64,000 nucleotides of DNA from JACQZU01 sp041908165. Lineage in GTDB: Bacteria; Acidobacteriota; Holophagae; Holophagales; Holophagaceae. Position numbers and translations under genes: made by a program. Shown one piece after another: positions 16,601 to 25,021 of this stretch (position 1 is the first letter of the stretch; each line of letters opens with the position of its first letter). The stretch is from NCBI GenBank assembly GCA_041908165.1, contig JAYRFV010000042.1:87202-151201 (forward strand), in the 5' to 3' direction. The notes beneath the pieces are model-generated. The model made no database searches, had not been told where the DNA came from, and was given only the letters and a program-made list of their open reading frames with translations.

Positions 16601-18910
16601 CACGGACACCGGGAAGCTGTAGCTGGCGGTGCCGGTGATGCGGGCGATCAGGTACTGGGTGCGGTTCGGGCCCCAGTTGACCTGGAAGGCGCCGCGGTTG
16701 GTGGTCATCCCGTGGATCCAGGGATTGTAGAAGTCCACGGAGCTGCCGCTGATGGTCGGGACGTTGCCGGTGGTGTCGACCGCGGGGACCGTGGCGGTGC
16801 CCATGGCGGCGTGGATGGCATCGGCGTGACCGGAGACGGTGGTGGTGTCGGGATCGTAGATCTGGACGTCGTCAGCCTTCGAGGCATCGCCGCCGGCCAT
16901 GGCGACCAGCCAGCGCCAGACGGCGGGCTTGGCGGTGTTGGCCTGGCTGTAGTCGAAGGGGCCGCCCACCGGGACGCCGGAGGTGCCGGTGATGTCGTAG
17001 CGGCGGGACTCGGGCTCCTGGATGCTCGGACGGCCGTAGGCGGTCGGGTCGACGGACGCGCCGCCGCCGATCGGCAGGGTGGTGGTGCCCACGACCATGT
17101 AGTGGGTGCCGATGACCGGGTTGGTGGCGCCGGGGATGGTGTCGAGGGCGCCGATGGTCGGACGGTTGTTCGGCTGGACCTTGATGCTGTAGTCGATGCG
17201 GCCGGCCTGGGCGGGATCGTTCAGGAGGACGTAGGAAGAGGTGGAGGGCTTCCAGATCTTCTCATAGCCCATGACCGTGAAGGACCAGGTGCTGGGGGCG
17301 GCGAAGACGCCGTAGCCGAGGTTGTCGGTGTACCAGCTGGCATCAAAGGAATCGGTGGTGAACTCCATGTCGGCGTGGATGACCGGCAGCCAGGTCATGG
17401 TGCCGTCGCCGGCGACGATGGTCGGGAACTCCTCGTCGTAGGGCTCGAAGGCGCTGATCACGCCGAGGATCGGGTACACGTCGGCGGGGCCGGCGGGGAC
17501 GCTGCTGGTCAGGGTGAAGGGCTGGCCGACCGGGAGGTACGGGGGCGCGCTGACGTAGACCGAACGGGCGTCCACGCTGTAGTCGATGGCGTCGCCCTCG
17601 GCGTCGCGGAAGATGGTGCGCGCGGTCCAGCCCTTGACGGCCTGGTCGCCCACCACGGAGAAGGCGGCGTCGGTGGCCAGGGCGTCGGCGCCGTGGCTCT
17701 CTTCACCGTTGACGTAGTACCAGCCGCTCCAGCCGTCGATCCAGTCGATGGCGCCGGGGTAGAAGCGGGCGCGGCCGGTGACCTGGTCCTTGACCTGGGA
17801 CTTGTCGAAGAACTTCACGCCGCTGACGGTCTCGGTGTAGGGCGTGCTGTTCAGGGTCGGCTTGCTGTCCGCCACCGGGGAGATGGTGAAGGACTTGGTG
17901 GTGGCCAGGCCGCGGGCGTCGAGGGCCGTGAGGTTCACGGTGATCGCGGAGGCGGTGCTGGTCAGGGGCACGAAGGTGGAGCCGGAGATGATCTTGACTT
18001 CGTTGCCGATGGTGGTGTCGAGGGTCAGGCCGTTGCCGTTGGGCGAGGTGGTCATCGACCAGGTCAGGGCGTCGCCGTTGGGATCGGTGGCGGACACCGG
18101 GAAGCCGGTGGAGCCCTGGGACACGGGGATGTAGTGGTTGAGGGGCAGGTTCGGCAGGCTGCTGGTGGTGATGACCGGGGGCAGGTTGCCGTTGAAGTAG
18201 GTCAGGGTGACGACCTGGGTCGCGGTGGCGCCGAGCACGGTGGTGGTGCCGGGGAGCTTGTCCACGGCCTGCACGGTGAAGGTGGCGGTGACCGAGGTCT
18301 TGCCGGCGGGCACGGTGCCGTTGAAGGCGACCACGCCGGTGGTGGCGTTGATGGCCACGGTCGCGCCGGTGACGGCGGCGGCGGTGTTGTCGACGAAGGT
18401 CGGGGTGCCGGTGATGCTGTAGGCCACGTCGTCGGTGTCAGGATCCTGCGCGGTCACCTGGAAGTTGGTCCAGGCGATCGTGTTGGAGGTCCCGGTCAGC
18501 TGGCCGGTGGGCTGGCTGATGAACTGCGGCGCGCGGTTGGCGGCCACCTGGACGGTCAGGTTCGAAGCCGCGGAGGACGCGTTCTTCGAATCCTTGGCGA
18601 CCACGGTGATGGTGGCGGCGCCGGCGGCGGTGGCGTTCAGGGTGGCGGAGTTGCCGGAGCCCGTGAAGCCGGTGCCGGTGACGGTGAAGGTGATCGGATC
18701 GCCCTCGGGGTCAACCGCGCTCAGGGCGTAGAAGGCCGGGTGAAGGGTGATGGCCGTGGTGGGGCCAACGATCACGGGGGCGCTGGGAGCCGCATTGGTG
18801 GGCGTCGCCGGCGTTGAGGAGCTGCTGCTGCCACCGCAGGCGACCATGACGAGCGCCAGCGCGGACAGGGACGCGAGCCCCATCGTGTTGCGGAAGGAGT
18901 TATTGGTCAT
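13688..18910 (-). CDS. Giant lipoprotein with cadherin/Ig-like N-terminal repeats
   Basis: 1740 residues. The signal peptide ends at the lipobox VMVAC (Cys near residue 25) followed by GGSSSSS, a typical outer-membrane lipoprotein linker. Residues about 35-370 hold three to four cadherin-like repeats with the calcium-site-like motif DPEGDP, DPDTDD and DPNGD. The other 1350 residues are Asn/Thr/Gly-rich, beta-structured and contain no domain that I recognise, but have many Trp-Tyr clusters (DWIDGWSGWYYVNG). The last segment (VYFFRVRTMWISG) resembles a fibronectin-III end. GGAGG stands five bases before the ATG; a leader hairpin, promoter-like sites and a terminator frame a single-gene transcript. 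It may be a major surface or predatory/adhesive protein; that is inference. Confidence 0.85.
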   Translation of the reverse strand: MTNNSFRNTMGLASLSALALVMVACGGSSSSSTPATPTNAAPSAPVIVGPTTAITLHPAFYALSAVDPEGDPITFTVTGTGFTGSGNSATLNATAAGAATITVVAKDSKNASSAASNLTVQVAANRAPQFISQPTGQLTGTSNTIAWTNFQVTAQDPDTDDVAYSITGTPTFVDNTAAAVTGATVAINATTGVVAFNGTVPAGKTSVTATFTVQAVDKLPGTTTVLGATATQVVTLTYFNGNLPPVITTSSLPNLPLNHYIPVSQGSTGFPVSATDPNGDALTWSMTTSPNGNGLTLDTTIGNEVKIISGSTFVPLTSTASAITVNLTALDARGLATTKSFTISPVADSKPTLNSTPYTETVSGVKFFDKSQVKDQVTGRARFYPGAIDWIDGWSGWYYVNGEESHGADALATDAAFSVVGDQAVKGWTARTIFRDAEGDAIDYSVDARSVYVSAPPYLPVGQPFTLTSSVPAGPADVYPILGVISAFEPYDEEFPTIVAGDGTMTWLPVIHADMEFTTDSFDASWYTDNLGYGVFAAPSTWSFTVMGYEKIWKPSTSSYVLLNDPAQAGRIDYSIKVQPNNRPTIGALDTIPGATNPVIGTHYMVVGTTTLPIGGGASVDPTAYGRPSIQEPESRRYDITGTSGVPVGGPFDYSQANTAKPAVWRWLVAMAGGDASKADDVQIYDPDTTTVSGHADAIHAAMGTATVPAVDTTGNVPTISGSSVDFYNPWIHGMTTNRGAFQVNWGPNRTQYLIARITGTASYSFPVSVRDQYERINNKNLGINPIFGTVRFANARIRQLLEGAENAWGNGSDTSGSSRYLGMLRSSANEGDNSVNSNAGARYTFSYLPFPSTAAVDETEFGPTPAQATHIFDGDGPASGTTGGSGLFTAASWITLYSVEGPAYGFHQGNPLNDEYGTFNLPSYAQGRISSGGSATSSWQTYSVSGGNPMADQHKSETGLYADTEYRAQVIPSSSPYLFSIFGDRFRNNADDWMGPGNFAPLSMEMTQYNRTIGNFKVTDSQSPALNGGSPQYWQTRWFTPNLEPQTGYILASTWYYGKRQGEIDYSSAYAGRSVLISQADPDSVGTRMRWTYTWPTVITNANLGRTAGPANKYELGDVLQIAVPNMNSNARWFFTGDGNPQGIPVNDPLYARVQTWGRTGLSGFANFAMNGFTPAAVDADAINGTPANNQAISSGFLMADTTPFHVVTDSAWSSVEAKGTLNVPNRTTFSAGVNYTELSFVGTRGYINNTITGFVTDPALQLGETYMTNNAGGGDQFSTLGMIKLGSGDKVWFTWMKQDLTKKNAWGTWAASLMEPGTYSVSGGNTKVPSFDMTVGAMNDTQAQIAFSSGTLPGVNNAANFGVVSPYNSTFSIWQRSQWAGLANGVSRPSSARLVNPTFNQNIVGQTLDRSVPAFFNAVAPTASRDGGVRDSAVIYGVRLHPGAAAGEAGIEPGSPVLAQWWNLQETNDVALNAATVASGVAAMNDVNVSAFPAVLKGFYNPMVEPANAANWLTVMELKVNFLAGVRYPSSSAALTDTLYKVPATVANVFQMGAALTDPTCTNPGNVVDMGRPVVSPVRFLAINDYQVNYTGSNRMNTKLDLVNSYPTDLSGTGAWSLAGGTTLFNRSNTTLTWQSSVNNQVIPSGYIVELYRLTGDDNNTNQPILLGSFRMGHIGSKEATQVFHMPALYTWRQETTAVYFFRVRTMWISGIDMEKAPNKSRFPMAYADFVSSPFVTF

Positions 18911-18931
18911 GCAACCTCCGAAAGGAAAGGG

Positions 18932-18951
18932 GAGAAGTAGAGATACTTCTC
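18932..18951 (-). promoter_or_regulatory. 5' leader stem-loop of the giant lipoprotein mRNA
   Basis: GAGAAGTA-GAGA-TACTTCTC is a perfect 8-bp inverted repeat with a 4-base loop, ending about 20 bases before the start codon of the lipoprotein gene. It is close to the Shine-Dalgarno and could stabilise the mRNA or control translation. Confidence 0.6.
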
Positions 18952-18980
18952 GTAGATTCGTCCAAATGGACTGTGGGTTA

Positions 18981-19010
18981 AGGGTAAGGCCGGGCGGAAA
19001 GCCCGGTCAA
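18981..19010 (-). promoter_or_regulatory. Putative sigma-70 promoter with a palindrome in the spacer
   Basis: Minus strand: TTGACC (19005-19010), 18-base spacer, TACCCT (18981-18986). The spacer holds CCGGGC-TTTCC-GCCCGG (18990-19006), which could be an operator. Position is right for the lipoprotein gene, with a leader of about 65 bases. Confidence 0.45.
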
Positions 19011-19381
19011 CTGATTTGTAGGTATGCGATAGGGAAGATCGTTTGCCAGGAGAGGAAACCCCTCCCACCGGACGCGGTTGTCCGGACCCTTATTGCACGA
19101 TCTCCCGGGAACGGGGTCAAGGGGGAAATTGCGGGGCGGGTCGGTGGCCGTCCCGGCGCTCCGGACCCGCGGGCGTCCGCTCCCCCTGGCGAAGGGGGGG
19201 CACGGGCAGAGGTTGGTCAAAAGATTGGCCATTGGACGTGGGGGTTGCATTTGACGGGCCAATTCTCGGCGGGGGTCCCCGCTCGCCTTCCGACCGTGGT
19301 GGCGGGCCACCCTGCGCCCCCGCAGGCTGGGCCCTGCCCGGGCCCGCCGGCCGGGCTACCATGCTGGGATCCGGAGCCCGC

Positions 19382-20347
19382 ATGCCCCCAGATCGGACGA
19401 CCCCCAGCCTTCCCCCCCTGCGGGTGGTGGATTCGGTCCTCGACCTCATCGGCGGGACGCCGCTGCTGCGCCTGCACCGGTTCGCGCCGGACCTGCACCT
19501 GTTCGCCAAGCTCGAGTACCTGCAGCCCGGCGGCAGCGTCAAGGACCGGATCGGCATCGGGATGCTCGAGGCCGCCGAGCGGGCGGGCCTGATCACCCCG
19601 GGCCGGAGCACCATCATCGAGCCCACCGCCGGCAACACCGGCATCGCCCTGGCGCTGGCCTGCCGGGCCCGGGGCTACCGGCTGGTCATCTGCATGACCA
19701 CCAAGTACAGCCGCGAGAAGATGATGCTGATGAAGGCGCTGGGCGCGGAACTGGTGCTGCTGCCCAAGGCGGCCGGCATGCAGGGGGCCATCGCGCGCGC
19801 CGAGGAGCTGGCGAGCCGGATTCCTGACGCCTGGGTGCCCCAGCAGTTCGAGAACCCCAGCAACCCCGACACCCACTACCGGACCACCGCCGAGGAGATC
19901 TGGTCGCAGATGGAGGGCCGGGTGGACGGCGTGGCCCTCGCCGCCGGCTCCGGCGGCACCTTCACCGGGGTGGTGCGGCGCCTGAAGGAGCTCAATCCGG
20001 CCCTGGTCGCCGCCTGCGTCCAGCCGGTGGGCAGCGTCTACGGCGGCCGGCCGCAGGGGGAGTGGCAGGTGGAGGGCATCGGCAACTGGTGGATCCCCGG
20101 CGCCCTCGACCTGGGCCTGGCCGACCGGATCCTCGACGTCCGCGACGCGGACGCCCTGGCGGTGCAGCGCCAGCTCATCCTGGAGGAGGGCTGCCTCGTG
20201 GCCGGGTCCGCCGGGGCCAACGCCTGGGCCGCGCGCGAGCTGGCCCGGTCGCTGCCGGCCGGGGCGCGGGTGGTCACGGTGTTCCCCGACGGCGCCGAGC
20301 GCTACCTGAGCAAGTTCCCGGTGGCCGAGGTGGAGGTGCCCGAATGA
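19382..20347 (+). CDS. Cysteine synthase / cystathionine beta-synthase-family PLP enzyme
   Basis: 321 residues from ATG 19382; an in-frame ATG seven codons earlier is possible. The enzyme class makes cysteine from O-acetyl- or O-phosphoserine and sulfide, or cystathionine from serine and homocysteine. PLP-binding Lys is K54 in GGSVKDR; TAGNTG (82-87) binds the substrate carboxylate; GSGGTFTG binds the PLP phosphate. There is no C-terminal CBS pair, and the size and the TPGRSTIIEP segment fit both CysK/CysM and Cbs. It overlaps pyrE by ATGA, so the two are coupled; the metabolic link is unclear. Confidence 0.88.
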   Translation: MPPDRTTPSLPPLRVVDSVLDLIGGTPLLRLHRFAPDLHLFAKLEYLQPGGSVKDRIGIGMLEAAERAGLITPGRSTIIEPTAGNTGIALALACRARGYRLVICMTTKYSREKMMLMKALGAELVLLPKAAGMQGAIARAEELASRIPDAWVPQQFENPSNPDTHYRTTAEEIWSQMEGRVDGVALAAGSGGTFTGVVRRLKELNPALVAACVQPVGSVYGGRPQGEWQVEGIGNWWIPGALDLGLADRILDVRDADALAVQRQLILEEGCLVAGSAGANAWAARELARSLPAGARVVTVFPDGAERYLSKFPVAEVEVPE

Positions 20348-20973
20348 GCCCGGGCGAACTCGCCTCGGCCCTGCTCGACGCCGGCGCGGTCAGGCTGTCC
20401 CCCGACCGGCCCTTCACCTGGGCGAGCGGGCTGAAGTCCCCGATCTACTGCGACAACCGCCAGCTGCTCGGCCAGCCCGGCCTGCGCCGGCGGATCGCCG
20501 GGTCGCTGACGGACCGGGCGCGGGCGCTGGCGCCGACCCTGGTCGCGGGCACCGCCACCGCCGGCATCCCCTGGGCGGCCCTGGTGGCGGAGGCGCTCGA
20601 CCTGCCGATGGCCTACGTCCGCGCGGAACCCAAGAAGCACGGCATGGGCCGCCAGGTCGAAGGCCCCTCGGCCGGCGGCCACCGGGTGCTGCTGCTGGAG
20701 GACCTGATCAGCACCGGCGGCTCCAGCCTCCGCTGCGCCGAGGCGCTGCGGGCCGAGGGCGCCGAGGTGCTGCAGGTGCTGGCCCTGTTCAGCTACGGCC
20801 TGGACGTGGCGGAGGCGGCCTTCGCCGCGGCCCGGGTGCCGCTCGCCAGCCTCGCCACCTTCGCCGACCTGCACGCCGTGGCGGCGGAGCGGTCCCTGCT
20901 CGACGCGGCGGGCCTGCGGGCCCTGGCCGAGTGGCGGCCCGATCCCGCCGCCTGGAGCGCGCGCTTCACCTAG
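20344..20973 (+). CDS. pyrE: Orotate phosphoribosyltransferase
   Basis: 209 residues. It makes orotidine 5'-phosphate from orotate and PRPP in pyrimidine synthesis. The orotate loop FTWASGLKSPIYCDNR (residues about 24-39) and the PRPP motif VLLLEDLISTGGSS (115-128) are both present, along with the YVRAEPKKHGMGR loop with the catalytic Lys residues. Length is normal. The start overlaps the previous stop (ATGA), which decides it. The cobalamin adenosyltransferase gene follows 18 bases on with AGGAGG. Confidence 0.93.
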   Translation: MSPGELASALLDAGAVRLSPDRPFTWASGLKSPIYCDNRQLLGQPGLRRRIAGSLTDRARALAPTLVAGTATAGIPWAALVAEALDLPMAYVRAEPKKHGMGRQVEGPSAGGHRVLLLEDLISTGGSSLRCAEALRAEGAEVLQVLALFSYGLDVAEAAFAAARVPLASLATFADLHAVAAERSLLDAAGLRALAEWRPDPAAWSARFT

Positions 20974-20991
20974 GTCCAGGAGGTCCAGCCG

Positions 20992-21543
20992 ATGAAACTC
21001 TACACGCGCGGCGGCGACGACGGGTCCACCGGGCTGTTCGGCGGCGACCGCGTCCCCAAGGCCCATCCACGGCTGGCGGCCTACGGCGGGCTCGACGAGC
21101 TGAACGCCCTGGTCGGCCTGCTGCGCCTGCACGTCGGCCGCGGCACCGCGGCCGACCCGGTCCTCGAGCAGGTGCAGAACGACCTGTTCGTGCTGGGCGC
21201 CCGGCTCGCCACGCCCCCCGACAAGGCGCCGCTGCTGGAGGGCAGACTGTCCCGCCCGACCTGGAGCGTGGAGGCCATCGAGCGCGACATCGACCGGCTG
21301 ACCGCGATGTGCGCCCCGATGCGCGCCTTCGTCCTGCCCGGCGGCTGCCCGGGCGCCACCTGGGCCCACCTCGCCCGCACCGTCTGCCGGCGGGTGGAGC
21401 GCGAGGTGATCGCCCTGGACCGCGAGGAGCCGGTGGAGCCGCTCGTGAAGGCCTACTTGAATCGCCTCGGCGACTGGTTCTTCGCCCTCGCCCGCAGCGA
21501 GAACGCCGTCGCCGGCGTGGCCGACGTGGAGTGGCACGGGTAG
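20992..21543 (+). CDS. PduO-type ATP:cob(I)alamin adenosyltransferase
   Basis: 183 residues. It moves the 5'-deoxyadenosyl group of ATP to cob(I)alamin to make coenzyme B12. The signature start KLYTRGGDDGSTGLFGG (ATP loop) is clear; later YGGLDELNALVGL, FVLPGG and VCRRVEREV, and the closing YLNRLGDWFFALAR with the conserved Asp and Phe near the corrinoid. No cobalamin riboswitch is seen. It is the last of the cys-pyrE-pduO run; the next gene is convergent, 13 bases away. Confidence 0.92.
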   Translation: MKLYTRGGDDGSTGLFGGDRVPKAHPRLAAYGGLDELNALVGLLRLHVGRGTAADPVLEQVQNDLFVLGARLATPPDKAPLLEGRLSRPTWSVEAIERDIDRLTAMCAPMRAFVLPGGCPGATWAHLARTVCRRVEREVIALDREEPVEPLVKAYLNRLGDWFFALARSENAVAGVADVEWHG

Positions 21544-21556
21544 CGGCGCCGCCCGA

Positions 21557-22558
21557 TCAGTCCGGTGGCGCCCCGCCGTGCTTCCAGAGGCGCTTCTCGG
21601 CGAGGCGGAGCCAGTGTTCCGCGGCCAGCACGCCCTCGCCGTGGCGCAGGCGCAGGAAGTGGCCGCGCAGGTGGCGCAGGGTCCGAGGGATGGCGGGGGC
21701 GACCTGGCTGTTGCGGCACTCCGTGAGCTGGCGGCCGAAGCTTCCCAGCGCCCGCAGGTTGCGCTGCAGGGCGCTGAGGCTCAGCTCCTCCCAGAGGTCG
21801 CCGTCGGACCACCCCAGCTCCCGGCGCACCCGCTCCACCAGCCGCTGGCCGGCCTCCTTGGACCAGTCCCAGTAGCCGTCGAAGAGGATCGACGCCAGGT
21901 CGTAGGTGGCGGCCGCGCAGCGGGCGTCCTGGAAATCCACCATCACCAGCCGGTCCTGCTGGACCATCAGGTTGCGGACGTGGAACTCGCGGTGGGCGAG
22001 GAACCGGGCGCGGCCCTGGAGGCTGGCGTGGACCTCCTCCATCAGGCGGTCCAGCCAGCGCGGCGGCTCCTTCTGCAGGAAGGCCTCGAAGAAGTGGGCG
22101 CGGCTGTGGGCCCACTCGAACTCCATCCGCGGCAGGTCGAGGCTGCGGCCCATGAAGAAGGCGTGGCCGGGCGCGCCGAGGGTCAGCGGCCCGAGCCAGG
22201 TGCCCAGCAGCCAGCCGGCCTGGTCCGCCCACTGCGCCTCTTCCTCGGGGTGGGACACCAGGCGCTTCTCCAGGGTGGTCTCGCCCAGGTCCTCCACCAG
22301 CAGCGCGCGGTCCTCGTCGCAGGCCTGGATGATGGTGGGCACGCGCATCACCGGGTCCAGGTAGGCGTGCAGGGCGCGGAACTCGAAGTAGGCGTCCTCG
22401 TCCTCGCCGCTGCGCTGGGCCGGGTACAGCAGCACCAGGGCGGTGCCCAGGCTGGGGTGGTCGACGCGGAAGGAGAGGCGCGAGCCCGAGCCCTCCCCGA
22501 GGGGCCTCGGCTGGGTGCACTCCCAGCGCTCCAGGGTCCTGCGCAGGCGGGGATCCAT
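21557..22558 (-). CDS. Aminoglycoside-phosphotransferase-fold kinase, AmgK-like
   Basis: 333 residues of the APH/choline-kinase fold. The Brenner motif is HREFHVRN (189-196), with the Asp of the usual HGD replaced by Glu, as in the AmgK-type group, and the metal motif is VDFQDA (207-212). AmgK phosphorylates the anomeric carbon of MurNAc/GlcNAc in cell-wall recycling, usually beside MurU; no murU is next to it here, so the substrate is open. It is convergent with the adenosyltransferase gene. The Shine-Dalgarno is weak. Confidence 0.75.
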   Translation of the reverse strand: MDPRLRRTLERWECTQPRPLGEGSGSRLSFRVDHPSLGTALVLLYPAQRSGEDEDAYFEFRALHAYLDPVMRVPTIIQACDEDRALLVEDLGETTLEKRLVSHPEEEAQWADQAGWLLGTWLGPLTLGAPGHAFFMGRSLDLPRMEFEWAHSRAHFFEAFLQKEPPRWLDRLMEEVHASLQGRARFLAHREFHVRNLMVQQDRLVMVDFQDARCAAATYDLASILFDGYWDWSKEAGQRLVERVRRELGWSDGDLWEELSLSALQRNLRALGSFGRQLTECRNSQVAPAIPRTLRHLRGHFLRLRHGEGVLAAEHWLRLAEKRLWKHGGAPPD

Positions 22559-22771
22559 GCCACGACTCTACTCCCAGCCGGGGCCCGCGCCGAAGGCATC
22601 CTCGACCCCGGCGCCGGGTGGCCCCGGCCCATCGGGGAAGGCCTCCGAGGCCGGAAATTTTCCTTGTCGAGTGCCCGGGTTGGCGGCACTTTGGGAGCAG
22701 AACCCCCCACCCTTCCCTGACCCCGCGGATCCGGCACCACCCGGACTCGCCCCGCTTGAAAGGCGACCCCG

Positions 22772-23635
22772 ATGAACCCTGGCTGGCGCATCCTGCTCGG
22801 CCTCCTCCTGGCTGTTCCTGGCCTCGCCCAGCAGCCCAACGACACCGCCAACCCGCGACCCTCGGACGCGGTCGTGGCCGCCCCCGTCGCCGTGGCCTCC
22901 ACCACTGTCAACGGCGTCCTCGGCGCCGGTTCCGGCGGGCCCTGCGAGGCCTCCGGCACGACGCCGCAGCGGATCTTCCGCGACGGGACAGCCTCCAGCT
23001 GCGGCGCGCCGAAGGGCTGGCCGGGCTGGTTCAACAGCGGCAGCTTCACCTACGATTCCTACAAGCTGATGAACGGCACTGGCTCCACCCAGTGCGTGAC
23101 CATCAGCGTGAGCGGACTGGGGACCGCGGTCCACGTCTCCGCCTACAACGAGGACTTCAGCGCCGCCCTCGCCTCCGCCAACTACCTGGGCGACTCCGGC
23201 TCCTCCCAGGACAATCTGCAGTGGACGGTCTCGGTGGCGGCCGGGCAGACCATCGTCCTGGTGGTGCAGGAGAACAATCAGGGACAGGGCCTGGGCGGTT
23301 CCTACGCCCTCACCTTCACCCACCTCACCCCGGGCTGCTACGACAAGTACTACGTGGACGACTTCGGCCGCACCCGCCTGTGGCTGAACAGCACCAGCGG
23401 CGCCTGGCGGATGGAGGTCCTCAGCGGGCTCAACATGGGGATCTACAGCGGCTCCTCCACGGTGGCGGTCAACGGCGACCTGCTGACCCTGACCACCACC
23501 ACCGCGCCGGACCAGGCCGTGTGGGGCTCCGCCAACGCCGGCACCGGCATCGCGGGCTTCACCTTCCGCCTGAGGGTCGGGCGGCGCACCTACCTGTACT
23601 ACCTGGCCAACGGCCGGGGCGCCGTCCCCATCTGA
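22772..23635 (+). CDS. Secreted protein of unknown function with four cysteines
   Basis: 287 residues with a signal peptide (MNPGWRILLGLLLAVPGLAQ). The mature part has four Cys (GPCEASG, SSCGAPKG, TQCVTIS, PGCYDKYY), which may form two disulfides. Residues 60-190 resemble a pre-peptidase-like beta sandwich (AYNEDFS..., VAAGQTIVLVVQENN), a fold often appended to secreted enzymes. No catalytic domain follows. A 213-base upstream region precedes it; AAAGG lies eight bases before the ATG. Confidence 0.7.
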   Translation: MNPGWRILLGLLLAVPGLAQQPNDTANPRPSDAVVAAPVAVASTTVNGVLGAGSGGPCEASGTTPQRIFRDGTASSCGAPKGWPGWFNSGSFTYDSYKLMNGTGSTQCVTISVSGLGTAVHVSAYNEDFSAALASANYLGDSGSSQDNLQWTVSVAAGQTIVLVVQENNQGQGLGGSYALTFTHLTPGCYDKYYVDDFGRTRLWLNSTSGAWRMEVLSGLNMGIYSGSSTVAVNGDLLTLTTTTAPDQAVWGSANAGTGIAGFTFRLRVGRRTYLYYLANGRGAVPI

Positions 23636-23652
23636 TCCGCCCCGTCCTCCCG

Positions 23653-23681
23653 CGCCCCGCCGGACCGGGTCCGGCGGGGCG
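23653..23681. terminator. GC-rich hairpin between two convergent genes
   Basis: CGCCCCGCCGGACC pairs with GGTCCGGCGGGGCG around a single-base centre, so the apical pairs will be open. It lacks a T run, and sits between the stops at 23635 and 23690, so it may end transcription from both sides. Confidence 0.5.
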
Positions 23682-23689
23682 TGGTCGCG

Positions 23690-25009
23690 TCAGGGCCTCG
23701 CCTCGCCCGGGGGATCCGCCCGCAGGAAGGGCTTGAGCAGGAACTGGCCGGCGGCGAGCCCGCGCATGGACAGGACGCGCACGCGCCAGTCCTGGATCCG
23801 CACCTCGTCGCCCACCTGCAGCACCCGGCCCAGACACTCCTGCAGGTAGCCGCCCAGGCTGATGGAGCCGCCCTCGGCGTCGATCCGCAGGCCGATGTGG
23901 TCCTCCAGCTGCTCCAGGGTGACGTTGCCCTGGGCCACCCAGGCCCCGCCCCGGGTCTTGCGCAGCTGGATGGTCTCGCGGTCGAACTCGTCCTGGATCT
24001 CGCCCACCAGCTCCTCGAGGACGTCCTCCAGGGTGACCAGGCCGTCGACGCCGCCGTGCTCGTTCACCACCAGCGCGAGGTGCTGGCGGCGCAGTTGGAA
24101 GTCCAGCAGCAGGTCCTGGATGCGGCGCATCTCCGGGACCAGGAAGGGCGGCCGGGCCAGCTCCCTCAGGTCCACGGCGCCTCCCTCCTGGATGCGCCAC
24201 AGGAGCTCCTTCAGGTGCACCACGCCGATCACCCGGTCGAGGTCCCCGGCCACCAGGGGAATCCGCGTGTGCGGCGCGCGGCGGGCCAGCTCCAGGTTCT
24301 CCTCCAGGCTGCGGGCGACGTCGAAGCAGACCACCTGGGCGCGGGGGATGGCGACCTCCTTGATGGTCCGCTTGGAGAAGTCGAAGAGGTTGCCGATCAG
24401 CTCCTTCCGGGACAGGGCGAGGGCCCCGGAGGCGTGGCCCTTGTTCAGCAGACGGCGGAATTCCTCCTCCGAGGGCACCAGGTCCTCGGCGTCCTCGGCT
24501 CCGGGCGGCAGGCCCAGCAGTCTTTCCACACCGCGCGAGAGGAAGCCGAGGCCGCGGGTGAGCGGGCCCACCAGGCGCGACCACGCCAGCAGCGGGCGCG
24601 CGGTGAGCACCGCCCAGCGGCCGGCGTTGCGGATCGCGAAGGAGCGCGGCACCATCTCCGTCAGCACCACGTGGACGGTGGTCATGGCGAGCAGCGCCAG
24701 CACTGACGCCAGCGGCCCGACCAGCCAGGGCCAGGGCAGGCCGCCGAACAGCCGCCGCGCCAGGGTGGCCAGCAGGTCCTCGCCGATGGCGCCGAAGGCG
24801 ATCGCGCAGATGGTGATGCCCACGAGCACGGAGGACAGGTGGTGGCTGAGGTCGCGCTGGACCTCCAGCGCCGCGGCCGCGCCGGGATCGCTGCCCAGCA
24901 TCGCCTCCAGCTGGGTGGGCCGGACCCGGACGATGGCGAACTCCGCGAGCACGAAGAAGGCCGAGAGGGCCAGCAGGAAGAGGACGGTGAGCAGGGGTCC
25001 CAGGTGCAT
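23690..25009 (-). CDS. CNNM/CorC-family transporter (DUF21-CBS-CorC_HlyC)
   Basis: 439 residues. The DUF21/CNNM membrane domain (about 1-185) has four helices with SSVLVGITICAIAFGAIGED. A CBS pair follows (about 200-330; IPRAQVVCFDV and the typical HTRIPLVAG), then the CorC_HlyC domain (about 345-430; GNVTLEQLEDHIGL and GGYLQECLGRV). The family transports or regulates Mg2+ and other divalent cations. It starts 12 bases after the FrzS-like gene on the same strand and is likely co-transcribed. Confidence 0.88.
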   Translation of the reverse strand: MHLGPLLTVLFLLALSAFFVLAEFAIVRVRPTQLEAMLGSDPGAAAALEVQRDLSHHLSSVLVGITICAIAFGAIGEDLLATLARRLFGGLPWPWLVGPLASVLALLAMTTVHVVLTEMVPRSFAIRNAGRWAVLTARPLLAWSRLVGPLTRGLGFLSRGVERLLGLPPGAEDAEDLVPSEEEFRRLLNKGHASGALALSRKELIGNLFDFSKRTIKEVAIPRAQVVCFDVARSLEENLELARRAPHTRIPLVAGDLDRVIGVVHLKELLWRIQEGGAVDLRELARPPFLVPEMRRIQDLLLDFQLRRQHLALVVNEHGGVDGLVTLEDVLEELVGEIQDEFDRETIQLRKTRGGAWVAQGNVTLEQLEDHIGLRIDAEGGSISLGGYLQECLGRVLQVGDEVRIQDWRVRVLSMRGLAAGQFLLKPFLRADPPGEARP

Positions 25010-25021
25010 CAGGGGCGGCGC

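Larger units (their letters stand above)
18911..19381. other. 471-base intergenic region between two divergent transcripts
   Basis: The left part is the lipoprotein leader and promoter described separately. The right part, before the cysteine-synthase-family gene, has ATTGGCC (about 19221) and GGCCAAT (about 19256) as an inverted repeat around TTGCATTTGACGGG, which may be a promoter or operator. The middle is GC-rich and shows no coding sign. Confidence 0.5.

Noticed and set aside
13223..18817. Long open reading frame of about 1860 codons on the + strand opposite the giant lipoprotein
   Set aside because: Low-complexity Gly/Val/His/Asp composition, no signal, produced by strong third-position GC bias of the real minus-strand gene.
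20992..21543. Cobalamin riboswitch before the adenosyltransferase
   Set aside because: Only 18 bases separate it from pyrE; no B12-box.
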